64,000 nucleotides of DNA, from positions 186,001-250,000 of the forward strand of contig NZ_JAMXLR010000006.1 of NCBI RefSeq assembly GCF_024054565.1, given 5' to 3'. The notes below the pieces were generated by a model. It ran no database searches. It was not told the origin of the DNA and worked only from the letters and a program-made list of their open reading frames with translations. A program made the position numbers and the translations under genes. Positions 26,701 through 35,458 of the stretch are shown piece by piece; position 1 is the stretch's first letter; every line of letters starts with the position of its first letter. Origin of the DNA: Aeoliella straminimaris (GTDB lineage Bacteria; Planctomycetota; Planctomycetia; Pirellulales; Lacipirellulaceae).

Positions 26701-27623
26701 TGCCGCATGTTGCCCAACGACCTTCAACCACCCAAGGCACCCTATCATCCCTTAGAACCGTTGCGTTCGCACGTTTCAGCCCGGACTCGAACACGTTGAT
26801 GATTGTTGCCAAGCCAATCGCAGGGCGAAAGGGACTCATATGGCTTTATGACCTTCGTACAGGGACCTTCAGTAATCAAACTCCTATGCAATTTGCGGAT
26901 GCGAGCAATCCGCGGGCATTGCACTTTGACTTGAGCTATCCGTTGGTGGGCTTCGATTCGCTTAGCCAGCACTTGTTCTGCGGCGATCTCCATTCGGTGA
27001 AGGTATGGAGAGTCGATGACGGAGAAACCGCATTCATCGGCCCGCAAGCAGACGGTCCCATTCGAGATGTTGCTCTTGTCTCCAGTGGCGAACTGATTGC
27101 CATCGCAGCCGGGAGCAAGGTCAGCATCCATCCTGTAGGTGCCTCACACATCGGACAAGGGACAGCTCTCTTCGAGTTCTCTCACGCCAACACGGTGCGG
27201 CATATTGCATTCGCACCCTCTGGAGAATTGCTTGCTACCGCATCTGATGATCGACTCGTCCGTTTTTGGGATACGGACACCGGCGTCGAATTTGGCACCG
27301 ACCTATCGCACGTGGGTCCAATTACCGGGATGGAATTCAATCACCAAGGCAGTATGCTGGCTGTCGTGTGCGATCGTGTACTTCATTTATGGGATGTAAA
27401 CACTGGGCAGCCGATTGGACCACCAATAGACCACGCAGGGTCTGTCCAGTTGACAAGGTTTACGGTAGATGGCTCAAGGCTGATCACTGTTGACAGCCTG
27501 AACAGCCTTAGAATGTGGACCATGACCGATGGTTCGACGCGCTCGCCTGATGAGTGGCGAAGTCGTATTCGAAACCGTGCCTATGTAGGTTCGGTGGAGA
27601 AGTCAAGCGATCCGGCACCGTGA
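23787..27623 (+). CDS. Serine/threonine protein kinase fused to a WD40 propeller
   Basis: The 1278-residue protein has an N-terminal segment (1-95), then a complete Hanks-type kinase: glycine loop ARGGMGVIF near 110, VALK lysine near 130, HRDLKPAN near 222, DFG near 242 and GTPSYMSPEQ. A membrane helix (TAIAVSLAAGSAVSTYYAI) lies near 395-413, followed by a short coiled coil and about 750 residues of WD40-like repeats, for example GSLLAVGGSDGSVVLWDF and ELLATASDDRLVRFWDT. The kinase is cytoplasmic, and the propeller would lie across the membrane as a sensor or scaffold. The start overlaps the sigma gene; an earlier in-frame start would lie inside that gene. Confidence 0.92.
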   Translation: MSDSFDSKLIDDPAFQAVLVACLEALQRGENVDRERLMADHPAHAAAIDRFLEDQALLEQATKLFMLEQVSVANSDDVMTIDTSSHKDTLSAGDTVQYIGDYEILEEIARGGMGVIFRARQRTLKRIVALKVILAGRLACDADVKRFRREARAAGRLKHPNIVPIHEVGEHEGHHYFTMDLVEGRSLADLVREETLAPRHAAEIVAKVAEAVEYAHQNGTLHRDLKPANILIDGNGEPHITDFGLAKLVEVDDADDLHELTKSGQVLGTPSYMSPEQACGKSAIIGPASDIYSLGAILYSSIAGRAPFVSESTVDTLMQVIKKEPVPPRDLNPSVPRDIDTICLKCLNKEPHRRYGTAKLLADDLHRFLQGLSVLARPVGPFERGLRWCKRNKLSATLLTAIAVSLAAGSAVSTYYAIEAGRRAEAEADAKAKQVQLTQIAEARRRKAERLAVENEKLARAEQTANETLRTLNSRLTLEKATKMLREGKVSEGLLVLANALEYADTDFSDLVSSNLALWESASHSLENEHTFGRPILSIARTQNDNRVSILLGTDNTGVEEVRFWDLGSDRAVGEPIAVSTLVKDDRNTEILQRIAKVGKLMGGAKIGPIFAVTAATLSPGAETLYLATRAGTVLQYDIANRSLIGNPIKLQLIVDRQTSHTIDLLELSADGKVLLAASRQNRIARLFSADSLDPIGESMTTRGWISCAAFHPSNSTVTLGIGGGEGFTRRGEVHCYSTRTGLPDGNRIEHPGRALALAFDSEGSLLAVGGSDGSVVLWDFDERLPTGVRFVHNAPVNQAVFGPLRGMLLSSDSEGQVQLNDPVSGRALGTLPQRKPITSASFTNSGTQILIGDSDGALQLWRLGQQWPVDLEWQSPGPVASIIANDEGTRINAAWHGTTALAGGLAAWDTVSNDQIGEVQELGAPNSRVTVSADLTHAATWAPLGTKGVDGRNLAINLRNLSTGDSQRIMLPHVAQRPSTTQGTLSSLRTVAFARFSPDSNTLMIVAKPIAGRKGLIWLYDLRTGTFSNQTPMQFADASNPRALHFDLSYPLVGFDSLSQHLFCGDLHSVKVWRVDDGETAFIGPQADGPIRDVALVSSGELIAIAAGSKVSIHPVGASHIGQGTALFEFSHANTVRHIAFAPSGELLATASDDRLVRFWDTDTGVEFGTDLSHVGPITGMEFNHQGSMLAVVCDRVLHLWDVNTGQPIGPPIDHAGSVQLTRFTVDGSRLITVDSLNSLRMWTMTDGSTRSPDEWRSRIRNRAYVGSVEKSSDPAP

Positions 27624-28022
27624 TGTAGAGGAACTCCAGACTCCACGCGACGACGAGTGTTTCAACGTAGGACCGCATCGCGATGCACAAGACAACCACG
27701 TGGACGTTCTGTCTACTCGTAACACTGGCCCGCGAATTCTGTGTGAACGTTGGGTGCGAGAAGTTGCAGCCAACCCCCAAACCTGTTTTCGTGGAACCTG
27801 GGCCCGACCCACTCAGAAACAGGGTACGGCGCTGCTGGAAGCATGAACGCCATCGAAACGTATTTGACTTATTACATTTGCAACTTTGGGGGTGTTCCAA
27901 TTGTGACCTCTGTCGTCGGTGCAGGCTTAGGCATATTGGCAGCGCGAGTTATCTCGCGAAAGAGGTAAGTCGAACTGATACCTCAATCAAGGTTTCTCTC
28001 TAACCGTAAAAGGTGCTCAATC
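27624..28022. other. Spacer between the kinase and the HEAT-repeat gene
   Basis: A 106-codon frame at 27683 and a 41-codon frame inside it are both possible but weak. Only the short one, listed separately, has a plausible membrane-helix sequence. Confidence 0.3.
27843..27968 (+). CDS. Possible 41-residue single-helix membrane peptide
   Basis: The frame begins MNAIETYLTYY and contains one hydrophobic helix (VPIVTSVVGAGLGILAARV) with a basic end (SRKR). The Shine-Dalgarno GGAAG is very close to the ATG, so translation is uncertain. It lies 54 bases before the HEAT-repeat gene in the same direction. Confidence 0.25.
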   Translation: MNAIETYLTYYICNFGGVPIVTSVVGAGLGILAARVISRKR

Positions 28023-31000
28023 ATGGCTCGAGAATCCACACAAGCCAATGACCCAGAGACTACCCAGCGCAACCGTCAGGCAACTGCGTGGATTCGCCGC
28101 GGTCCGGCTATCTTGGTTGCTCTCCTACTAGTAGTAGTGACGACTGGAGTTCTTACCTGGCGCTGGCGAGAGGCACGGAAAGAAGCTAGTCGCCAACGTC
28201 TCGAAATAGCTGCCAATGAGTTCAAAGCAGCAGATGGTTTCGTGGAAGTGTTGGAGGTGCGACGTTCGCTGCTTGAAATACCCGAGTCACATCGACACCA
28301 GGATTGGACGGAGTTGTGGGAGTCGACTTATCTCACCCCATTCCAGGGTTCCACCCGTGTTGATCACCCGATTATTGCGGCTGCAGTTGGCGACAATGGT
28401 AAGCAGCTCGTCACACTACAGCAGGAAGGCGTGGTCCAGACCTGGGAGTTACCCGGCTTGCACCCAAAGCAAGAGTTCTCTGTTTGGAAAAAGGAGAAGA
28501 ACACGACCGGTTCTGTATGTCGCTTCAGCACTGATGGCCGATTGTTAGCTTGCTCTCACCCAAACTATATAGCCGGCGAGCTTGGGGAGGCCTTGATCTT
28601 CGATATACAGACCCAAGACGTGAAAACTGAGTTCCTCGCAGAGTTCAACCAGATCGTGTTTGCGCCAGACGATTCCGTTGTTTATGGCCTAATCGGCCAC
28701 GAAGGACAGAGAATTGGCGCCTGGAACACTGGCAATGGCGAGCCGTTGTTCACCATCCCTGGTAAGCTTGCGTCGGGCGACGTGTTAGTTGTCAGTGATG
28801 ATGGACGCCGGTTATACGACCTCGAACTCCGCCAGGTCTACGACGCGCGTACTGGACGGCAGCTTGAAGGGTCGAAACTCCAAGGCGTTGCTGATGGGCG
28901 TCGTGACATTGTGGCACTCAGTACCGATGGGCGATACGTCGCTTCACTACGCGGAAGTGCCAGTGGGTCTCAGCCAACCCTCGTTCTTGAATGTACCGAT
29001 CAGCTATATCAGCAAGAGATACAGATCAGCGAGCGACCGGCCCACGTAACTTTCAGCCCGGATGGTCGAGAAATTGCCTGCGTTGTCTCTCACCCAAACT
29101 TAGATGTCGAGGTGCTCGAATTGGCAGAGGATTCTTTCGCGATGGGCATGGTTGGTGCGATGATGAGCGTCGGCCTAAAAGACAGGCCTGTATTATGGGA
29201 CGTGCATGTTTACGACGTTCCTACTGGCGAACATTTGCGGACCCTGCGCGGATTTCCAAGCGTACCGTACGACCTAATCTTTTCTCCTGACGGAACGAAG
29301 TTGGTGGTCTATGGGGGAATAGACAAATGGCGCAATGCCGGCTCCAAACAAGGTGTCCATGGTGACGTAGTGCTGTGGGATTTGGCGGGGGCGAGAAGTT
29401 CGCAAACGCCTCTCATCCAAGACGAGACTGTCGAGTACTATATCGAGGCACTTGATGACGATGATGTCATTGCCAGACGAGAAGCCGCCAAGGCGCTCGG
29501 TGAACTTGGTCGTGGGGCCAATGAGTCTGCAACGGCGCTCGGCTCGGCGATCCAAGACGACGATCGTTACGTGAGAAGATTTGCTGCCCGGGCACTTGTG
29601 AATATTGGCCCAGAGGTCGCCGCGCCTCAGTTCGTCGAGTCGCTTCACCACGACGATCCCCTAGTGCGGCAAGATGCGGTGTATGCTTTCGCACAGCTCA
29701 GCATGGCGGCTAGTGTGTCAGCTCCGGCGCTCATTGAATCGCTCCATGACGAGGATGAGCATGTGCGCAGGTTCGCAGCCCAAGCGTTGGGCCAGCTAGG
29801 CTCCCAAGCAAGTGCAGCGGTGACAGACCTGATTGGATTGCTGAATGACGATAGTAAGCAGGTGCGACGTGCTGCGGCTAATTCCCTTGGCGCGATTGGC
29901 TCTGACGCGAACGCAGCAGTGTCTACACTGAGCGAATCGCTGCGGGACCAAGATCCGTACCTACGTAGAATTGCGATCGAAGCACTTAGGAACATCAGCC
30001 CGGACGCCGCTGTTCCAGCCTTCATCGAAGCTCTACAGGACGAAGATGTGGTGGTGAAGGAACGTGCCGCGGCTGCTCTGGCAACGAATGACGTTGTGGC
30101 AGCATCAACGGCGTTGGCGCTTATCGACTTTCTACAACACACCGACCGTGACATTCGAGACGCCGCCACGAGTGCCCTGGTAAAGATCGGACCAGAAGCG
30201 GTACCCCCGCTAGTTTCACGACTAGATGACGAAAAACGAGACTACAGAGCTGCTGCTGCAACAGCCCTGGGCGCACTGGGCCCCACAGCGAAATCTGCAA
30301 TACCGGCACTGATTGAGGCATTGAAAGACGAGGATCGGCGGGTACAGAGCAGTGCCGCCCAATCTCTGCATGAAATCGGTCCAGAGGCGATTCCCGAGCT
30401 GATGAAGTTGTTCAGGGAGGAACGCCCCAGGGTAGGATTCGATGCAGGTGATGTGCTTTCGAAGTTTGGCTCGGAATCCGTGCCGATCCTGGTCGACGCG
30501 ATAAATGACGAAGATCATTACTTTAGGCGGCGCGTGATCATCCTGTTGGGCCGGATAGGCGCCAACGCAAAGACTGCGGTGCCTGCCTTGGTGGCAGTGC
30601 TTAACGAGCAAAACGATTCGATACGCGTGGCTGCCGCTGGTGCGCTTGGCAGGATAGGGATAGATGCAGCCCCTGCAGAACCGGCTTTGACCGGTTTGCT
30701 TCAAGACGACGAAAAATCGGTGCGTTATTCGGCCGCCATCGCTCTGGGGCGAATTGGTGTGAGCGACGAAGAAGTGGTACGCACGCTTGGTGAGGCCATA
30801 CAGCATGGAACCACCGAAGTAAAGCGTTTCGCCGCGGATGCCCTTGGCGGAACGGGTGCAGCGGCCGAGCCGATTCTGCTCGACACGCTGAACGATCGCG
30901 ACCCATTCGTGCAAGTCAACGCTTCGAGATCCCTCGGCAAGATTGATGCCAAGGAGAAAGCACTTGCCGTACCAGTACTGCTTGAGTGGATAGAAGCTCC

Positions 31001-31445
31001 CTCTGACCTTGGCCACGCAGCAGCTTCGTCGTTCGGCGAGTTGGGCTCAGCAGAAACCGAGGCCGTTCCGGAACTCGTTGCGATATTCAATCGCGGTAGG
31101 GGAGCTTCCCCGAGCCAGAACGCCGCCCGTGCCCTCAGCCAAATCGGTGCCGCGGCCGTGCCGGCTCTTGTCAGACTCCTTGAAGTCGAAAGGACCTCGC
31201 ACGATGCCAATGGCATTAACGATATCGACAGCAGTATCAAGAAACGTCTCGCTGCCCAAGCACTTGGCCGCATCGGTTCGGAAGCGCAGTCAGCAGTGCC
31301 GGCACTTAGAAACGCGATGAAGAGCAATGACGTTAGTGTCGTAGAAGCAGCTGCTCGCGCATTGAACCAGATTGCTTCGGCGAGAGCTGAGATTAGCGCA
31401 ATAGAGCGCGATACTTCTCAAAAAGCAAATTCGCCTGAGGACTAA
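28023..31445 (+). CDS. Membrane-anchored WD40 plus HEAT-repeat protein
   Basis: The 1140-residue protein has one membrane helix near residues 30-48 (ILVALLLVVVTTGVLTW). A region of about 350 residues with WD40-like strands follows (for example TDGRYVASLRG, FSPDGREIACVV, FSPDGTKLVVYGG). From about residue 470 to 1120 there are many HEAT/PBS-lyase-like repeats of roughly 35-40 residues with the pattern D-x-x-VR-x-x-AA-x-AL-x-x-IG. Such repeats form a solenoid for protein binding. No catalytic residues are seen. It follows the sigma/kinase pair in the same direction and may serve as its partner or scaffold, which is inference. Confidence 0.88.
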   Translation: MARESTQANDPETTQRNRQATAWIRRGPAILVALLLVVVTTGVLTWRWREARKEASRQRLEIAANEFKAADGFVEVLEVRRSLLEIPESHRHQDWTELWESTYLTPFQGSTRVDHPIIAAAVGDNGKQLVTLQQEGVVQTWELPGLHPKQEFSVWKKEKNTTGSVCRFSTDGRLLACSHPNYIAGELGEALIFDIQTQDVKTEFLAEFNQIVFAPDDSVVYGLIGHEGQRIGAWNTGNGEPLFTIPGKLASGDVLVVSDDGRRLYDLELRQVYDARTGRQLEGSKLQGVADGRRDIVALSTDGRYVASLRGSASGSQPTLVLECTDQLYQQEIQISERPAHVTFSPDGREIACVVSHPNLDVEVLELAEDSFAMGMVGAMMSVGLKDRPVLWDVHVYDVPTGEHLRTLRGFPSVPYDLIFSPDGTKLVVYGGIDKWRNAGSKQGVHGDVVLWDLAGARSSQTPLIQDETVEYYIEALDDDDVIARREAAKALGELGRGANESATALGSAIQDDDRYVRRFAARALVNIGPEVAAPQFVESLHHDDPLVRQDAVYAFAQLSMAASVSAPALIESLHDEDEHVRRFAAQALGQLGSQASAAVTDLIGLLNDDSKQVRRAAANSLGAIGSDANAAVSTLSESLRDQDPYLRRIAIEALRNISPDAAVPAFIEALQDEDVVVKERAAAALATNDVVAASTALALIDFLQHTDRDIRDAATSALVKIGPEAVPPLVSRLDDEKRDYRAAAATALGALGPTAKSAIPALIEALKDEDRRVQSSAAQSLHEIGPEAIPELMKLFREERPRVGFDAGDVLSKFGSESVPILVDAINDEDHYFRRRVIILLGRIGANAKTAVPALVAVLNEQNDSIRVAAAGALGRIGIDAAPAEPALTGLLQDDEKSVRYSAAIALGRIGVSDEEVVRTLGEAIQHGTTEVKRFAADALGGTGAAAEPILLDTLNDRDPFVQVNASRSLGKIDAKEKALAVPVLLEWIEAPSDLGHAAASSFGELGSAETEAVPELVAIFNRGRGASPSQNAARALSQIGAAAVPALVRLLEVERTSHDANGINDIDSSIKKRLAAQALGRIGSEAQSAVPALRNAMKSNDVSVVEAAARALNQIASARAEISAIERDTSQKANSPED

Positions 31446-31448
31446 CTG

Positions 31449-31625
31449 ATGAGGTGGTTCATGGTAGTGATGTTCATTATTTCTGCGCTATACTGCGGGT
31501 GGTGTTACTACGCGACTTCGCCAAGTGGCCAACCGGTCGATGTTAGGGCAGCCTATGCTATTGGCGTTTACGCGTCCTGTTTTGGAGCACTGGTTTCACT
31601 TGTGGTGCGCCGACGGTCGACATAG
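31449..31625 (+). CDS. Very small membrane protein, relative of the 32715 gene
   Basis: This 58-residue gene starts four bases after the HEAT-repeat gene stop, with GAGG upstream. It has two hydrophobic helices (WFMVVMFIISALYCGW and IGVYASCFGALVSLVV) and a basic end (RRRST). Its first 30 residues follow the same pattern as the 32715 protein: a Trp near the start, a Cys-Gly in the helix, then YYA-x-SP and a later AYA, so they are probably distant copies. Function is unknown. Confidence 0.55.
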   Translation: MRWFMVVMFIISALYCGWCYYATSPSGQPVDVRAAYAIGVYASCFGALVSLVVRRRST

Positions 31626-31705
31626 CGTCGCATTCCACAGATTGCTGATGGCTCCACTCTCTCCAAAGGAGCAAATTACGACGAACTCCCATCTCCGGAA
31701 AGAAC

Positions 31706-32122
31706 GTGTTGACTGAAATGCCCCAACAAAATGTAGATGTGCCGAAGGCAAAGTCGACTTCCGTTTCTATCTTCATTGCCGGTCTTATTTTGTCGGGTTG
31801 TTCATCACCGAAGCCGATCGGAATGGTATTCGACGATTGGGAAAAAGCCAAGACATATGAGAACATTGCCGAATTGGAATCTTGGCTTGGGGAACCCGAA
31901 GATGTCGAAGTGATCCACCGTTTGGAAACGCGGGATTTTCCTCAAGGAGCGAGGATTGTCAATGAAGACGGGGATGAAATCGACACGCGAGAGTACTGTT
32001 TCACCGTGCCAACGGGGACCGAGTATAGAACCTATGCTCACCCCGATGTGCCCGAGGTGAAGTTCTATGTTCGCGTTCACTTCGAACAGATTAAGGATGT
32101 TTGGGTGACCTTGCCTGAGTGA
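31706..32122 (+). CDS. Small lipoprotein
   Basis: The 138-residue product has an N-terminal hydrophobic segment ending in a lipobox, LILSGC, with the following mature part starting SSPKPIGM. The mature domain is acidic and beta/alpha mixed (FDDWEKAKTYENIAELESWL, REYCFTVPTGTEYRTY). The start is GTG at 31706, with an ATG at 31718 as an alternative; GGAAAG lies upstream. I recognise no family. Confidence 0.55.
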   Translation: MLTEMPQQNVDVPKAKSTSVSIFIAGLILSGCSSPKPIGMVFDDWEKAKTYENIAELESWLGEPEDVEVIHRLETRDFPQGARIVNEDGDEIDTREYCFTVPTGTEYRTYAHPDVPEVKFYVRVHFEQIKDVWVTLPE

Positions 32123-32230
32123 CAGACATGGCTCGGTCATGGACAGCTCGATTCTGGTCGAAGGCAATTCGCCGAGTGAACCTCAGCGCTGATAGGTGGG
32201 ATATATAAACTACAGGCCACGGGTCTCATT

Positions 32231-32557
32231 GTGTACCTCCTGAAATCATCCGTAGAGCATTTCTTACGAATACTCAGTGTTCTCTCAGCCTATATTGCTT
32301 GTGGCGTGCTATGGTGGTTGTCACAACGTCCTGGCGAAGGGGTCGGGGCAGATGCGGCCCGAGCATGGCTGGTCTTCATGTCCCTCCCACCATGGTTATT
32401 GACTTGCTTGATGGCCATTCGCTCAGGCAATCAGTTGGGCGGTTTCTGGAGGTGGTTGCCTTGGCCACCGCTTGCTGTCCCTACGCTGTATGTCATAGTA
32501 AACGAGCTAATGCAAGTTGATTGGAGCAAGCTTATAGGTGTTGCTGAACTTCTGTAG
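32231..32557 (+). CDS. Small multi-pass membrane protein, duplicated copy B
   Basis: The 108-residue product starts with GTG and contains three to four hydrophobic segments. It aligns over most of its length with the protein at 17038, sharing SLPPWLLTCLMAIRSG-like and PLAVPTLY/MQVDWSKLIGV blocks. It is followed, 157 bases later, by the intact second gene of the duplicated pair. No function is known. Confidence 0.6.
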   Translation: MYLLKSSVEHFLRILSVLSAYIACGVLWWLSQRPGEGVGADAARAWLVFMSLPPWLLTCLMAIRSGNQLGGFWRWLPWPPLAVPTLYVIVNELMQVDWSKLIGVAELL

Positions 32558-32860
32558 TCCCGAAGATTTGTGCGCTGTACGCAGGGAAAGAGACTATCTA
32601 CCTGCTCAGCGTGTTCGATACTGTTTCACTGCTTCCAGCGGTAAGTCTCAGCGGGCGAGGACCAGTCTTTCTCTTGCTTAGACTCGCCAAAAGGGAAACG
32701 GAGGTTGTGGTGAAATGAAGTGGCCGCTTGTACTACTGTTTGTCGGATGCATGATCGCTTGCGGATGCCTTTACTACGCAAGCCCCGAGAGGCATGGACC
32801 GACGGGGCCGCGAATGGGCTACGCCGTGCAATATACGACAAAAACGTTGCTCGTCTTAAT
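32512..32860 (+). repeat. Duplicated segment, copy B (partner 17341-17690)
   Basis: This is the counterpart of the copy at 17341 and includes the last codons of one membrane gene, the spacer and the first codons of the next. In this copy both genes are intact, so it is the less decayed of the two. Confidence 0.75.
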
Positions 32861-33290
32861 GTTTGCTATTGCGGTCGTGTTTTGTTTGTATCCATTTGAG
32901 TCGACACTTACGGCGCTCGCGCCTGCTCTGACATTTGCAGTCTGCGTTTCCTCACACGCGGCCTTTATAAAGCATCGATCGCCCGTACGCACAATTTTCT
33001 ACGGTGCTACGAGTGGGTTTCTCACCGCTGTTACATACGGTAGTCTGTTCGCGATCTACGAGTTTAATTCGAAATGGAATTGGGACCCGCCTCTTGTAGC
33101 TGGATTAGCGTGGCGTCTACGTGTGACGACGAGCATTCTCTTCGAGGTTGTCGTATTTTTTGGTGGTCTTGCCCTCGCTGGTGGAGCCATGGCTGGTCTG
33201 TTCGTTTCCCTACTGGCCCTGCTCTATAGAAAAACATTTCATAGGAATGGGGCATATGGCGAACCAAGCGACGAACCGAAGTCGCGGTAG
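32715..33290 (+). CDS. Multi-pass membrane protein, intact copy of a duplicated gene
   Basis: The 191-residue protein has about five hydrophobic segments: an N-terminal LLFVGCMIACGCLYY, then TKTLLVLMFAIAVVF, LAPALTFAVCVSSHAAF, FLTAVTYGSLFAIYEF and a C-terminal LFEVVVFFGGLALAGG/LFVSLLALLY pair. The tail is polar. A decayed copy lies at 17544 and a possible short relative at 31449. I cannot assign a family or function. Confidence 0.6.
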   Translation: MKWPLVLLFVGCMIACGCLYYASPERHGPTGPRMGYAVQYTTKTLLVLMFAIAVVFCLYPFESTLTALAPALTFAVCVSSHAAFIKHRSPVRTIFYGATSGFLTAVTYGSLFAIYEFNSKWNWDPPLVAGLAWRLRVTTSILFEVVVFFGGLALAGGAMAGLFVSLLALLYRKTFHRNGAYGEPSDEPKSR

Positions 33291-33379
33291 CCGAGTGATT
33301 TCACCATGGACAATCGACTCCCGAGACTCAGTGAACGCCCACGTTAGGTAGCTCGTCGGCAGCGCTCGATCTAACAGCG

Positions 33380-34152
33380 GGCCGGGTGGCCCTGGGTGTT
33401 ACCACCCAGGGCTCCCACAGATCCGGACGTGCGGACATTACCGCATCCGGTTCCTCGACCAGCAGATTCACCATCCGTAGCGGTCCCCGCGGCTATTCGA
33501 TCGACTTACGTTGACATGCTTGAGAACCTCGATGTGTTCAACATGTTGCCCTCGATCGATTCTGCTGGCCGACGCTTCGCTTTCCTCCACTGGGTCTTCC
33601 AGGGCGAGTTCCCCAGTTTCAGCGGTACTATCAAAGCGCTACGACTTCCGGGCGCCCATCCCGCCGCCCAGTCACAACTAACTCTGGGTTTCCTTCGTTT
33701 GGCGGTACCTCGGTTGCACTCGTCGGTTTGCTCCTCGACGGCCGAGTGCGCCGCCGAGGCCTGGAGTTGGTCACCCGGTGGCTCCGTCCGGGAAGTCGCC
33801 GAGGAGACGACAGGATCTCCCAAGTTCCTGGGGAATCTCGATTGTCCGTTTGCGCATGTTCCAAACCGACGCCGGCAGGACTGCTTGCACCAAACCACTA
33901 GAGTGCAGCAGCGTGGCCCTTGCTGGCACAAAGACAAAGGCTCCCACAATTGGGTCTTTCGACGCTCCATAGCATGGCTTTCGGACTCGCTATCTACGCT
34001 TCGTGGGGCCGGTTACCCGACACCACGCAAGACTCGCTTCCAGTTGCTGGTCAGGCTCTACTGGACGGGCTTTCCACCCGCAAGATTCCAACAGAAGGTT
34101 ACAGGTCTGCTAGTACATTCCATTCCCCTCCCCCAAGCTTTGCTTGGCGCAA
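33380..34152 (-). ncRNA. Group II intron RNA lacking its reverse transcriptase
   Basis: On the minus strand the 3' part holds a 34-base domain V (33420-33453) that aligns without gaps to the group II consensus, including the CG bulge, with A instead of G in the second triad position. Next comes a domain VI-like perfect 10-bp stem with GTAA loop (33389-33412). The 5' side starts near 34152 with TTGCG, close to the GTGYG consensus, and carries domain I-like text. The place where the reverse transcriptase should begin shows ATGTCAACG directly followed by TAA at 33517, and only about 60 bases separate this from domain V. The protein gene is therefore deleted. The end at 33380 is approximate. Confidence 0.65.
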
Positions 34153-34279
34153 TGTGCCCATCCGCTGTCTTTTGGCCCAAGTTCTACGCCGCTGAAGTGT
34201 ACATCACCTCGTTCAGATTCGGCCTCGATCAACTTGCTGAAGATGATTCTATGAAAGAGGCGACGGGGTCAAGAAAATA
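34153..34279. other. Exon-side flank between the intron relic and the IS110-family element
   Basis: The stretch holds no gene I can support and should contain the 5' exon flank of the intron and the left end of the insertion sequence. Confidence 0.3.
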
Positions 34280-34346
34280 GGTTCTCCTGGTTTAGTTAAC
34301 GAAACCCGGCGTAGCCGTTTGGCTCGCCAAAACTACCAGGAGAACC
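34280..34346 (+). promoter_or_regulatory. Inverted repeat covering the IS110 transposase ribosome binding site
   Basis: GGTTCTCCTGGT (34280-34291) pairs perfectly with ACCAGGAGAACC (34335-34346). The right arm contains AGGAG, the Shine-Dalgarno of the transposase starting at 34352. A transcript reading in from outside would fold and hide the site, a well-known way for insertion sequences to avoid expression from external promoters. Confidence 0.7.
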
Positions 34347-34351
34347 CAGTA

Positions 34352-35458
34352 ATGTTGTACCTCGCCATCGACCAGCATGCCAAGCAGCTCACCGTTTGTG
34401 TCCGCAATGAGGACGGAGACACCGTTTTGCGGCGGCAGGTTAGCACCCGTCCTGAGAAGATCGAAGCGTTTTTCGAGCAGTTCACCAAGATGGCCCCCGA
34501 GTTCATGGCGATTCTCGAAGTGTGCGGTTTCAACGATTGGTTGATCGAAGAGCTGCGAAAATGGAATTGCCGGGAGATTGTGTTGATTCACCCTGAGAAG
34601 CCCTCCAAGAAGAAGACCGATCGACGGGACGCTCAGAAGCTCGCCGATCTGCTGTGGCTGAATCGCCAGCGGCTGGCCGCTGGACAGGTTGTGCGTGGAC
34701 TTCGCCGCGTCTATATGGTGACACAGCAAGAACGCGAAGACCGTCAACTCACTTCGCTGCGGAAGAATCTGGGACAACGTCGCATACGCGTGCTCAACAA
34801 GATTCGCCGGCTCGTCAATCGCTACAATCTGATCTGGCAGTACCCCACCAAGACGTTTCAAACCAGAACCGGGCGGAGTTGGCTCGCCGCCGTTCCGCTA
34901 CCGCCCATCGATCGACTCGAAATGGATATGCTCCTCAAGGAATGGGAGATCTGCGACGAACAGATTGCCCAGGTGGATAACGAGATTGCCGAGCGCGTGA
35001 GTCGCACTGTTCCCGTCGGCCTCATGAATGCCACACAGATACTCATGACCATTCCCGGAGTCAGCCATTACAGTGGACTGACCCTGGCGAGTCGCATCGG
35101 CCCGATCGAGCGATTCCCGCGTCCGCGCAGTCTGGCCAACTACTTTGGATTGACGCCCGGGTGTCGCAATAGCGGCAACGCTCAGGACCGGTTGGGCTCG
35201 ATTACCAAACAAGGAAGCAAGACCGCGCGATTCATCCTGGGACAGCTGGTAGTACACCTCCTGAAACATGACCCAAAGATGCGAGAGTGGTACCGGCAGA
35301 TCAAACTGCGGCGTGGCTCTAAGATTGCGCGTGTCGCAGTGATGCGCCGAATCACGACGATCCTATGGCACATGCTCACGTATCAGGAACCGTACTCGAT
35401 TGGCGGACCGCCGCCACGACTACGCAAGGATGGGACTTCCGCAACCCATGCTGCATGA
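34352..35458 (+). mobile_element. IS110-family (DEDD) transposase gene
   Basis: The 368-residue protein shows the RuvC-like DEDD domain: AIDQH with the first Asp, ILEVCG with Glu, and the TDRRDAQKLADLL block with two further Asp residues. A C-terminal Tnp domain follows: LMTIPGVSHYSGLTL, then RSLANYFGLTP and the serine-bearing GSITKQGSKTARFIL. The reading frame is intact. It starts at the ATG behind AGGAG; a longer frame from 34319 has no site. IS110 relatives use a structured guide RNA from non-coding ends of the element; hairpins downstream are listed as candidates. Confidence 0.9.

Noticed and set aside
30222..31016. A 264-codon minus-strand frame inside the HEAT-repeat gene
   Set aside because: It is produced by the repetitive codon pattern of the HEAT repeats on the other strand.
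33340..33376. A GTTAG...CTAAC inverted repeat that resembles an integron attC site
   Set aside because: The order of the core sites is reversed relative to attC (GTTRRRY comes first), so it is not an attC site; it is only a short stem next to the intron 3' end.
33396..34280. A 294-codon open frame on the + strand
   Set aside because: It lies opposite the group II intron RNA, has no ribosome binding site and its composition (many Pro, Arg, Ser) is that of a chance frame; similar frames recur wherever this intron type occurs.
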